5,454 bases of DNA from Chloroflexota bacterium (lineage in GTDB: Bacteria; Chloroflexota; Limnocylindria; Limnocylindrales; CSP1-4), in contig JACDAH010000549.1 of assembly GCA_013695505.1 (NCBI GenBank), positions 1-5,454 of the forward strand, in the 5' to 3' direction. Every line of letters starts with the position of its first letter. Within the stretch, counting starts at the first letter, position 1. Below are positions 1 to 5,454 of the stretch, one piece after another. Under the pieces are notes generated by a model, which saw only the letters and a program-made list of their open reading frames with translations, searched no databases and was not told where the DNA came from. The position numbers and the translations under genes were made by a program.

Positions 1-140
1 ACCACCCGCCCGCCGACTCCCCGCCGGCCGTCTCGCCCGACCCGGCCGTCGCACCGCTGTACGCTACACTCGCCGACCAGCCGAGCGACCCGCTCGAACC
101 CCACCAGGGGCCGCCGGATCCGAGCCAAGACCACTCGTGA
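1..140 (+). CDS. Probable 3' end of an upstream gene (partial, unidentified)
   Basis: One frame is open from the window edge to a TGA at 138-140 and encodes about 45 residues of a Pro/Asp/Ala-rich tail ending DPSQDHS. My hand count of A/T bases by codon position in this frame is about 7, 19 and 6 for positions one, two and three. That is the pattern expected of real coding DNA at high GC. The other two plus frames are also open here but read as Arg/Pro-rich nonsense. If real, it ends 13 bp before the phosphoribosyltransferase start and could share its transcript. The tail looks disordered and gives no clue to function. The alternative is plain intergenic DNA: a TACACT hexamer at 65-70 could be a -10 element, though no good -35 precedes it. 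Confidence 0.45.
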   Translation, partial: HPPADSPPAVSPDPAVAPLYATLADQPSDPLEPHQGPPDPSQDHS

Positions 141-153
141 GCCAGGAGCGCTG

Positions 154-1188
154 ATGGGCATCATTCGGACGCGACCCTCGCGCGAGATCCTGTCCGGCGA
201 CTCCGCCGACGTCTACTTCGCCCGAGCCGCCAGCATCATGGAGCGCGAGGGCCTCGACCCGATCGTGACGATGGAGGTGTTCGCCCGCCAGGACGCCGTG
301 CTGTGCGGGATCGACGAGGCGAAGAACCTCATCGGCCACGTCCTCGCGACCGCCGACCCGACCGAGACCAACGTCGAGGCGCTCGCCGATGGTGACCGGA
401 TCGGCCCCAAGGAGATCGTCCTCCGGATCCGCGCCCGCTATCGCCAGTTCGGGCTGTACGAGACTGCGATCCTCGGGATGCTGTCGCAGTCGACCGGCTG
501 GGCCACGGCGGCCCGCGAGGTCGTCGACGCCGCCGCGCCCGAGCCGGTGGTTTCCTTCGGCGCTCGCCATGTCCATCCCGACATCACCGACGTCCTCGAC
601 TATGCCGCGATCGTCGGTGGCTGCGTCGGCGCCTCGACCCCGGCCGGGGCCCGCCTGGCCGGCCTCAACCCGACCGGCACGATGCCGCACTCGCTGGTCC
701 TGATCTTCGGCGACACGGTCGCCGCGGCCGAGGCCTTTGATCGCGACCTCGAGCCCGACGTCCCGCGCATTGTCCTCGTCGACACCTTCAAGGACGAGGC
801 CGAGGAGACACTCCGCGTTGCCCATGCCCTGGGCGATCGCCTCTATGGCATCCGCCTCGACACGCCGTCCGAGCGCGGCCGGGTCACCGCGGATCTCGTC
901 AAGGAGATCCGGGCCCGGCTCGACCAGGAGGGCTACCAGCACGTCAAGATCGTCGTCTCGGGCGGGCTCAACCCCGAGCGGATCACCTATTTCAAGGACC
1001 AGGGGGCCCCGGTCGATTCGTTCGCGGTCGGGTCGCATATCAGCGGCGCCACGCCGATCGACTTCACCGGCGACATCAAGGACATCGACGGCAAGCCGAT
1101 CGCGAAGCGCGGCCGGATCCCGGGGATCACCGAATCGCCGCGGCTCCGTCCGGTCGACCTCGCCCTCTGGCGCGACGACGAAGCCTGA
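154..1188 (+). CDS. pncB: Nicotinate phosphoribosyltransferase (archaeal-type, NAD salvage)
   Basis: It should join nicotinate to PRPP, giving nicotinate mononucleotide in the cytoplasm: the Preiss-Handler route to NAD. The 344-residue product reads through as this family. The N-terminal part (about 1-110) has the DVYFARA and MEVFAR segments typical of the shorter archaeal-type enzymes. The phosphoribosyltransferase barrel carries SFGARHVHP (134-142), GTMPHS (175-180, H180 being a candidate for the conserved functional histidine), VDTFKDE (209-215), DTPSERGR (236-243), VSGGLNPE (268-275), FAVGSHI (290-296) and a C-terminal KRGRIPG (318-324). These fit substrate and PRPP phosphate loops. It is shorter than the roughly 390-400 residues of well-known homologs, but both ends look complete. 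The ATG is supported by AGGAG at 144-148, five bases upstream. A possible upstream gene ends at 140, so it may be a distal operon gene. It converges on the membrane protein gene. A nicotinamide phosphoribosyltransferase role is less likely but not excluded. Confidence 0.9.
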   Translation: MGIIRTRPSREILSGDSADVYFARAASIMEREGLDPIVTMEVFARQDAVLCGIDEAKNLIGHVLATADPTETNVEALADGDRIGPKEIVLRIRARYRQFGLYETAILGMLSQSTGWATAAREVVDAAAPEPVVSFGARHVHPDITDVLDYAAIVGGCVGASTPAGARLAGLNPTGTMPHSLVLIFGDTVAAAEAFDRDLEPDVPRIVLVDTFKDEAEETLRVAHALGDRLYGIRLDTPSERGRVTADLVKEIRARLDQEGYQHVKIVVSGGLNPERITYFKDQGAPVDSFAVGSHISGATPIDFTGDIKDIDGKPIAKRGRIPGITESPRLRPVDLALWRDDEA

Positions 1189-1227
1189 GCCGAACGCGCC
1201 GCGCGCAGCCCGTTGCGGGGGTCAGGC
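1183..1227. other. Inverted repeat spanning both stop codons of a convergent pair
   Basis: GCCTGA (1183-1188) and TCAGGC (1222-1227) are perfect 6-bp inverted arms that contain the stop codons of the two converging genes. Between them sits a small hairpin, CCCG/CGGG with a TTG loop (1209-1219). There is no T-run on either strand, so this is not a classic intrinsic terminator. It may act as a weak bidirectional terminator or be chance. Confidence 0.25.
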
Positions 1228-1803
1228 CGTCGCGGCGGCCCGCGAACCGAGCGTGAGCGCGAGTCCGCCGATCCAGGCTGCGAGGACGATCGCGAGGCCG
1301 ACGCTCGCGATCCAGACCGCAGGTCCGGTCATCACGACGGCCACGATCACGGCAATCGCGACTGCTCCGAGCGAGGCGATCGCAAGCCAGCCGAGCATGG
1401 CCGGGACGAGGCCCGGGCCAAGCCCGAGGACAGCCACCAGGACGATCCAGGCGAGCACCGGCGCAATACCGATGCTGCCGGTCAGGTACGACTGCTCGAG
1501 CGAGATCCGGCCGACGATCAGGAGGACCTGGCCGACCGAGGCGATGACGATTCCGACGATCGCCGCGATCGTCACGACCCGGACCCACGGCGCCAGCTCG
1601 TTGACGGCCAACCGGTCGACCGCGACGACCGCCGGGATGAGGGCGACGAGCGCCATCGCGATGAACGCGTCGTTGATCGGCCCGAAGACCTGGCCGGCGC
1701 CGCCGAAGAAGAGGGCGAGTGCGATCCCCGAGACGACGAAGGCGATCAACGCCAGCCAGCCCGACCAGCCGGCGAGACGATACAGGTCGTTGTCCGCGAT
1801 CAT
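1222..1803 (-). CDS. Six-helix integral membrane protein, function unknown
   Basis: I do not recognise the family. The 193-residue product is very hydrophobic, with no charged catalytic motif. By eye the membrane segments are roughly 12-34, 45-64, 74-97, 109-129, 132-157 and 161-186. A short polar N-terminus (MIADNDLYRL) precedes the first helix, and a hydrophilic loop (about 98-108, GRISLEQSYL) lies between helices 3 and 4. No signal-peptide cleavage site is obvious. The start is set at the ATG at 1803 because AGAGG lies seven bases upstream; a GTG seven codons earlier lacks such a site. The gene is divergent from a TetR regulator and shares its 91-bp control region, so it is the best candidate target of that regulator. 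TetR neighbours are often efflux or stress-related membrane proteins, but this one has no recognisable transporter signature, and six helices in 193 residues could equally be a small sensor or scaffold. Confidence 0.8.
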   Translation of the reverse strand: MIADNDLYRLAGWSGWLALIAFVVSGIALALFFGGAGQVFGPINDAFIAMALVALIPAVVAVDRLAVNELAPWVRVVTIAAIVGIVIASVGQVLLIVGRISLEQSYLTGSIGIAPVLAWIVLVAVLGLGPGLVPAMLGWLAIASLGAVAIAVIVAVVMTGPAVWIASVGLAIVLAAWIGGLALTLGSRAAATA

Positions 1804-1807
1804 CTGA

Positions 1808-1815
1808 CCACCTCT
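1808..1815 (-). promoter_or_regulatory. Ribosome binding site fixing the membrane-protein start
   Basis: On the minus strand AGAGGTGG lies just ahead of the ATG at 1803, with AGAGG ending seven bases before it. This favours that ATG over the GTG at 1824, which lies upstream of the site. Confidence 0.6.
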
Positions 1816-1831
1816 GCGCTCCACGTCCGGA

Positions 1832-1858
1832 TTGGTTCGGCGGCACGGACGCTATCAT
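1832..1858 (+). promoter_or_regulatory. Candidate promoter of the TetR regulator gene
   Basis: TTGGTT (1832-1837) and TATCAT (1853-1858) could be -35 and -10 hexamers with a somewhat short 15-bp spacer. Transcription would begin near 1865, inside the palindrome at 1859-1878, which fits autorepression. The -10 overlaps the -10 of the opposing promoter. Confidence 0.45.
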
Positions 1859-1878
1859 TTGGCTGATCAGTAAGTCAA
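1849..1878 (-). promoter_or_regulatory. Candidate promoter of the membrane-protein gene
   Basis: Read on the minus strand, TTGACT (1878-1873) and TAGCGT (1854-1849) are separated by 18 bp and resemble housekeeping -35 and -10 elements. The -35 is also one arm of the putative operator, so a bound repressor would block polymerase. Confidence 0.5.
1859..1878. promoter_or_regulatory. Putative TetR-type operator (imperfect palindrome)
   Basis: TTGGCT (1859-1864) and AGTCAA (1873-1878) form imperfect inverted arms; the 20-bp site matches its reverse complement at 12 of 20 positions and contains a perfect CTGATCAG core (1863-1870). It lies between the regulator and its divergent neighbour, over the -35 of one promoter and the expected start of the other. 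That is where a self-regulating TetR repressor normally binds. It is also locally AT-rich in an otherwise GC-rich window. Confidence 0.5.
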
Positions 1879-1894
1879 TGAATATCGGAGAATC

Positions 1895-2482
1895 ATGCCC
1901 CGCCGCTACACCCTCGGCAAGCGCGCCGAGCAGCACGCCTCGACCCGCGAGCGGATCGTCTCGGCCGCGCTCGGACTGATCCGGCAGGGCGGCCTTCGTG
2001 CGGCCTCCGTGCGGGCAGTGGCCGCGGCCGCGGACGTTGCCCCGGCGACGGTCCGGAACCACTTCCCGGATCGGGCGGCTCTCGCCGATGCCGCCGCGGA
2101 CGCCGTCCTCGCGGAGATCCATCCGCCCGGCGTCGAGATCTTCGCCGGCCTCACGTCCGCGACCGGTCGGGTCGAGCGCCTGGCTCGCGAGCTGTCGGCG
2201 TTTGCAGATCGGAGCGTCGCCTGGTGGAACGTCCAGCAGGCCGATCCCGATCTCGTCGCGGCCTGGGCGGGTCAGGAGGCGAAGTTCGCGGAGCACCAGC
2301 GGCGATTGGTCGAAGCGGCGGTCGAGCCGCTCGGCGAAGATCCTGTGGCCGTCGCGGTGACAACGAACATCGTCGGCTACTCGATGTATTACGGCCTCCT
2401 CAGCCAGGGCCTCTCGTCGGAGGACGTGGTGCAGGTCCAGCTGAGCGTGATCCTGCCCTGGCTCGAACAACGGTCCGGCTGA
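1895..2482 (+). CDS. TetR/AcrR-family transcriptional regulator
   Basis: The 195-residue protein has the TetR layout. Residues about 15-62 form the DNA-binding domain: STRERIVSAALGLIRQGG (helix 1), ASVRAVAAAADV (helix 2) and the recognition segment APATVRNHF (49-57), followed by the typical P-D-R-A-A-L turn into helix 4. The remaining part is a mostly helical ligand-binding and dimerisation domain with no close family signature; the aromatic patch AWWNV (109-113) and YSMYYG (162-167) may line a hydrophobic pocket. The ATG has GGAG (1887-1890) four bases upstream, a slightly tight spacing. It is divergent from the six-helix membrane protein, and the shared region carries a candidate operator, so repression of that gene and of itself is the likeliest role. 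The ligand cannot be inferred. The basic start (MPRRYTLGKR) could add DNA contacts. Confidence 0.9.
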   Translation: MPRRYTLGKRAEQHASTRERIVSAALGLIRQGGLRAASVRAVAAAADVAPATVRNHFPDRAALADAAADAVLAEIHPPGVEIFAGLTSATGRVERLARELSAFADRSVAWWNVQQADPDLVAAWAGQEAKFAEHQRRLVEAAVEPLGEDPVAVAVTTNIVGYSMYYGLLSQGLSSEDVVQVQLSVILPWLEQRSG

Positions 2483-2507
2483 CCCGCCGCCCGTTCCGTG
2501 CCACCAT
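2479..2507 (+). promoter_or_regulatory. Candidate promoter giving a leaderless TPR transcript
   Basis: CTGACC (2479-2484) and CACCAT (2502-2507), 17 bp apart, are plausible though weak -35 and -10 hexamers. The -10 ends six bases before the GTG at 2514, so transcription would start at or next to the start codon. No Shine-Dalgarno sequence is present. The -35 overlaps the stop codon of the TetR gene. Confidence 0.35.
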
Positions 2508-2513
2508 TCGGGC

Positions 2514-2957
2514 GTGAGCGAGCAGGGTCGCGACGACGCCGCCCCCGACGATCTCGAGACCGCTGACGATCGCGAGACGGCCTACGAGCTGCTCCAGCGC
2601 GGGCAGGACCTGCTGACCCTGCGCCATTTCGCGCAGGCCGCGGTTGTCCTCGAGCGGGCCGATCGCGAGGAGCCCGACAAGCAGTCGATCCTGGAGGCCC
2701 TCGGGCGGGCCTACTACAACTCAGGCCAGCACGAGCGCTCGCGGGTCACGTTCGAGCGGCTCCTCGAGCTCGACCCGTCCGCCCACTACGCCCACTTCGC
2801 GCTCGGCCAGAGCCTGAAGCAGCTAGGGCGCCGGGACGAGGCCCGAACGCACCTCCGACTCGCGGTCTCGCTCAGCCCGACGTCGCCCACCTATGCCGGC
2901 GCGCTCGCCCGGATCGGGCCCGGTCCACGCCCCGATCCGAACCCGGAAGCGGACTGA
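2514..2957 (+). CDS. Small TPR-repeat protein
   Basis: The 147-residue soluble protein is almost entirely three consecutive 34-residue tetratricopeptide repeats, at 23-56, 57-90 and 91-124, with no gaps between them. The second is the clearest (ALGRAYYNSGQHERSRVTF, then LELDP); the third has ALGQSLKQLGRRDEA. The N-terminus (1-22) is acidic and probably disordered, and the C-terminus (PGPRPDPNPEAD) is a short Pro-rich tail. TPR stacks bind peptides or protein partners; there is no enzyme domain, signal peptide or membrane segment, so a cytoplasmic adaptor is the natural reading. The partner is unknown. The GTG start is chosen because it directly precedes the acidic leader; it lacks a ribosome binding site and may be leaderless. 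It starts 31 bp after the TetR gene and stops 8 bp from the converging Nudix gene. Confidence 0.8.
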   Translation: MSEQGRDDAAPDDLETADDRETAYELLQRGQDLLTLRHFAQAAVVLERADREEPDKQSILEALGRAYYNSGQHERSRVTFERLLELDPSAHYAHFALGQSLKQLGRRDEARTHLRLAVSLSPTSPTYAGALARIGPGPRPDPNPEAD

Positions 2958-2965
2958 ATCCGCGA

Positions 2966-3609
2966 TCACGAGTTTGCCCGGCCACTTTTCCGGAGCCGTT
3001 CGACCCACAGCAATCCGACGATCGACTTCGCGTCGGCGATCTCGCCGCGGTCGATGGCGTCCAGCGCGTCGACCAGCGAGCGCGGCTCGAGGCGGAGGTG
3101 CTCGTCTTCGTCCGGCCCGAGCCGCTCGTCGGGATGGGCGGGCACGAGATCGGTCGCCAGGTAGAGGTGCATGAGCTCCGACGCAAACCCTGGCGCCGTC
3201 CAGAACGAGGTGAGCTTCCGCCATGACGCGGCGCGGTAGCCGGTCTCCTCCTCGAGCTCGCGCCGGGCGGCCAGGTCGGGATCCTCGATCGCGCCAGTGG
3301 CGGCGTCCACGTCGAGTGTCCCGGCCGGGATCTCGAGCAGCACTCGGGCAGCCGGTGTCCGCCATTGGCGGACGAGCAGGATCCGGTCGTCCGGATCAAG
3401 CGCCACGATTGCAACCGCGCCCGGATGACCGGCGATGTCGCGCTCGGAGCGCGAGCCGTCGGCCCGCTCAATCGTGTCGACACGGAACTCGAGGTAGCGG
3501 CCGCGATGAAGGACGCGCGAATCGACGACCCGCTCGACGAGATCGTCGTCGAGCGGGTCGGGCTCGGAGTCGACCCGAGCGATGGGGCCGGTCGGGTCGG
3601 CGCGCTCCG

Positions 3610-3613
<4 letters not shown>
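2966..3613 (-). CDS. Nudix hydrolase, ADP-ribose pyrophosphatase type, apparent CTG start
   Basis: It probably hydrolyses ADP-ribose or a related nucleoside diphosphate derivative to AMP plus a sugar phosphate. Read from CTG at 3613 it is 215 residues, normal for this family. The N-terminal domain has VVDSRVLHRGRYLEF (29-43) and GHPGAVAIVAL (62-72), then LLVRQWR and LEIPAG. The Nudix box is G98, E110 and RELEEETGY (118-126), with E122 and E123 as metal ligands. P141 in TAPGF, about 15 residues past the box, matches the proline typical of ADP-ribose enzymes, as does SELMHLYLA. G98 and E110 are 11 residues apart rather than the usual five. The first ATG, GTG or TTG in frame is GTG at 3406, which would delete the N-terminal domain and start inside a core strand. 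The frame upstream is clearly coding and begins (M)TER at a CTG overlapping the ATPase stop as CTGA. Cotranscription and translational coupling with the ATPase gene are likely. Family call about 0.9; start about 0.55. Confidence 0.85.
3526..3560. repeat. Perfect 15-bp inverted repeat (hairpin) inside the Nudix gene
   Basis: CGACCCGCTCGACGA (3526-3540) and TCGTCGAGCGGGTCG (3546-3560) are exact reverse complements around a 5-nt loop. In the minus-strand mRNA this forms a strong GC-rich stem starting about 53 bases into the Nudix coding region, over codons for roughly residues 18-30. There is no T-run after it, so it is not an ordinary terminator. Confidence 0.85.
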
Positions 3614-4728
<1,115 letters not shown>

Positions 4729-4735
4729 GCGTACA

Positions 4736-4743
4736 CCTTCTCC
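4736..4743 (-). promoter_or_regulatory. Strong ribosome binding site of the ABC ATPase gene
   Basis: The minus strand reads GGAGAAGG, ending seven bases before the ATG at 4728. It is the best Shine-Dalgarno match in the window and excludes the in-frame start 49 codons upstream. A small CCCC/GGGG hairpin (4742-4752) abuts and slightly overlaps it. Confidence 0.75.
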
Positions 4744-4828
4744 CCACCGGGGCATCGCGGTCCTTGCATCCAGCCGCCGTCTGGCGTCGTGGACGGACCC
4801 CGTACGAGGAGCCGGCTCGGGCACCGGG

Positions 4829-4856
4829 ATCGTACCACCGGGACGCGGCCTGTCGA
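4829..4856 (-). promoter_or_regulatory. Candidate promoter of the ABC ATPase gene
   Basis: On the minus strand TCGACA (4856-4851) and TACGAT (4834-4829), 16 bp apart, match five and four of six positions of the housekeeping -35 and -10 consensus. Transcription from about 4822 would give a leader of about 94 bases. A perfect 10-bp palindrome, GAGCCGGCTC (4809-4818), lies just inside the leader, and a direct repeat CACCGGGA (4822-4829 and 4836-4843 on the plus strand) brackets the -10. Either could be a regulator site. Confidence 0.5.
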
Positions 4857-5152
4857 GGGCCACGGAGCGTGACAATCGGCGCCCGGAACCTCGTTGCCCG
4901 CGTGGATCCTCGTTGGACGTGCATGTGACGCGCCGGGGCTGCCGGTCAGGTCCGAATTCGCCCGATCCGTTGGGGATTCTCGCGGGACGTGCCAGGACTG
5001 ACCAATCTGACCCATCGACGGCGGGAATCCGGGCGATCTCGTTGCGTGCACCTGGGGCGAGAATCGCGCCGCGAATCGCGGAAGGATGCCCCGCGGGATG
5101 TGCAACGGATCGCCGGGCGGCGGCTCACCCTGCGCAACGCGCGCTCGGCTCG
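4857..5152. other. Intergenic region between the ABC ATPase and MFS genes
   Basis: I find no supported gene, tRNA or terminator in this stretch between two divergent transcription units. It holds short repeats only: CTGACC twice, nine bases apart (4998-5003, 5007-5012); GATTCTCGC (4975-4983) inverted against GCGAGAATC (5057-5065); and a small CCGCG/CGCGG hairpin with loop AAT (5069-5081). These could be regulator sites or chance. Confidence 0.5.
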
Positions 5153-5158
5153 TAGCAT
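5153..5158 (+). promoter_or_regulatory. Candidate -10 element for a leaderless MFS transcript
   Basis: TAGCAT matches four of six positions of the -10 consensus and ends six bases before the GTG at 5165, so transcription would start at the start codon itself. No Shine-Dalgarno sequence precedes the GTG. No convincing -35 is seen. Confidence 0.4.
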
Positions 5159-5164
5159 CGGCTG

Positions 5165-5454
5165 GTGACTCCCAGCCCACGGACCGAACGTTCCTACCGC
5201 GCCCTGCTCGCGGTGCCCGGATTTGGCCGGATCCTGCTCTCGATGCAGCTCAGCCGCATCGCCCAGTCGATGGTCGGCGTCGCGCTCGTCCTCTTCACCC
5301 TCGACGAGTATGGCTCGCCGGCGCTGACGGGGATCGTGACATTCGCGAGTGTGTTTCCGGGCCTGCTCGTCGCCCCGATCGCCGGCGCCCTGCTCGACCG
5401 CCACGGCCGGACCAAGCTCGTCATCCTTGACTACGCGGTCGCCCTGCTTGCGCT
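5165..5454 (+). CDS. MFS transporter, N-terminal part (cut by window end)
   Basis: The frame from GTG at 5165 is open to the end of the window and gives 96 residues of a major facilitator superfamily transporter. A short polar N-terminus (TPSPRTERSYRALLAVPGFGRILL) leads into the first helix (about 25-46), which contains RIAQSMVGVALVLFTL. The second helix (about 54-74, GIVTFASVFPGLLVAPIAGA) is followed by the conserved cytoplasmic loop motif GALLDRHGRTK (74-84) with D78, R79, G81 and R82, and then the start of helix three. This resembles the 12-helix drug or siderophore efflux branch of the superfamily, but the substrate is unknown. The start is chosen because the protein begins sensibly there and a -10-like TAGCAT sits six bases upstream; there is no ribosome binding site. 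It is divergent from the ABC ATPase, with 436 bp between starts. Confidence 0.88.
   Translation, partial: MTPSPRTERSYRALLAVPGFGRILLSMQLSRIAQSMVGVALVLFTLDEYGSPALTGIVTFASVFPGLLVAPIAGALLDRHGRTKLVILDYAVALLA

Noticed and set aside
64..1038. A 324-codon minus-strand frame opposite pncB
   Set aside because: It is a composition shadow of the phosphoribosyltransferase gene, with no recognisable domain and no start signal.
1127..2470. A 447-codon open frame on the minus strand across the membrane-protein and TetR region
   Set aside because: Its translation is Arg/Gly/Asp-rich low complexity without domains. It lies antisense to the TetR gene and out of frame with the membrane protein, both of which have clear protein features and start signals.
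2958..2965. A terminator between the TPR and Nudix genes
   Set aside because: Only 8 bp separate the two stop codons and no hairpin with a T-run is visible nearby.
4729..4875. N-terminal extension of the ABC ATPase to an in-frame start at 4875
   Set aside because: The 49 extra residues are Arg/Pro-rich and unlike the family. The proposed promoter and the strong ribosome binding site lie inside this stretch, and family members begin at MSTVTFDHV.
4946..5404. A 152-codon minus-strand frame across the MFS start
   Set aside because: It is antisense to the MFS coding sequence, and the translation is low-complexity Arg/Asp/Glu-rich.

Overview
The window is a compact stretch of high-GC bacterial DNA. 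Third codon positions are almost all G or C, and intergenic gaps are short. Nothing in it is diagnostic of a phylum. The GC-rich codon use, the short archaeal-type nicotinate phosphoribosyltransferase and the gene starts without Shine-Dalgarno sequences would fit a Chloroflexota or Actinomycetota bacterium; this is a guess. There is no sign of phage, insertion sequences, CRISPR or RNA genes. The genes are ordinary chromosomal housekeeping, transport and regulatory genes.

Layout. Positions 1-140 look like the 3' end of an upstream plus-strand gene. At 154-1188 is a nicotinate phosphoribosyltransferase (NAD salvage). It converges, with a 33-bp gap, on a six-helix membrane protein of unknown function (1222-1803, minus). 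That gene is divergent from a TetR-family regulator (1895-2482, plus). The 91-bp gap between them carries opposed promoter-like elements that overlap an imperfect palindrome, which suggests the regulator controls both genes. A small triple-TPR protein (2514-2957, plus) follows and converges, with only 8 bp between stops, on a Nudix hydrolase of the ADP-ribose pyrophosphatase type (minus). Upstream of the Nudix gene on the minus strand lies a MalK/UgpC-type sugar ABC transporter ATPase (3610-4728). A 436-bp region holding the probable promoter of the ATPase gene separates it from a divergent major facilitator superfamily transporter (5165 onward, plus), which is cut by the window end.

The most notable point is the Nudix gene. 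The first ordinary start codon in its frame (GTG at 3406) lies inside the conserved fold. The frame upstream encodes a convincing Nudix N-terminus reaching back to a CTG codon at 3613 that overlaps the ATPase stop codon as CTGA. This suggests either a rare CTG start under translational coupling, or a mutated or misread ATGA junction. A perfect 15-bp inverted repeat with a 5-nt loop sits just inside this gene (3526-3560). The Nudix box also has a six-residue spacing anomaly.

Functional links are modest. The phosphoribosyltransferase and the ADP-ribose-type Nudix enzyme both touch NAD metabolism, but they are on opposite strands in separate units. The ATPase has no permease or binding-protein partner in view. 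No multi-gene novel system is evident.
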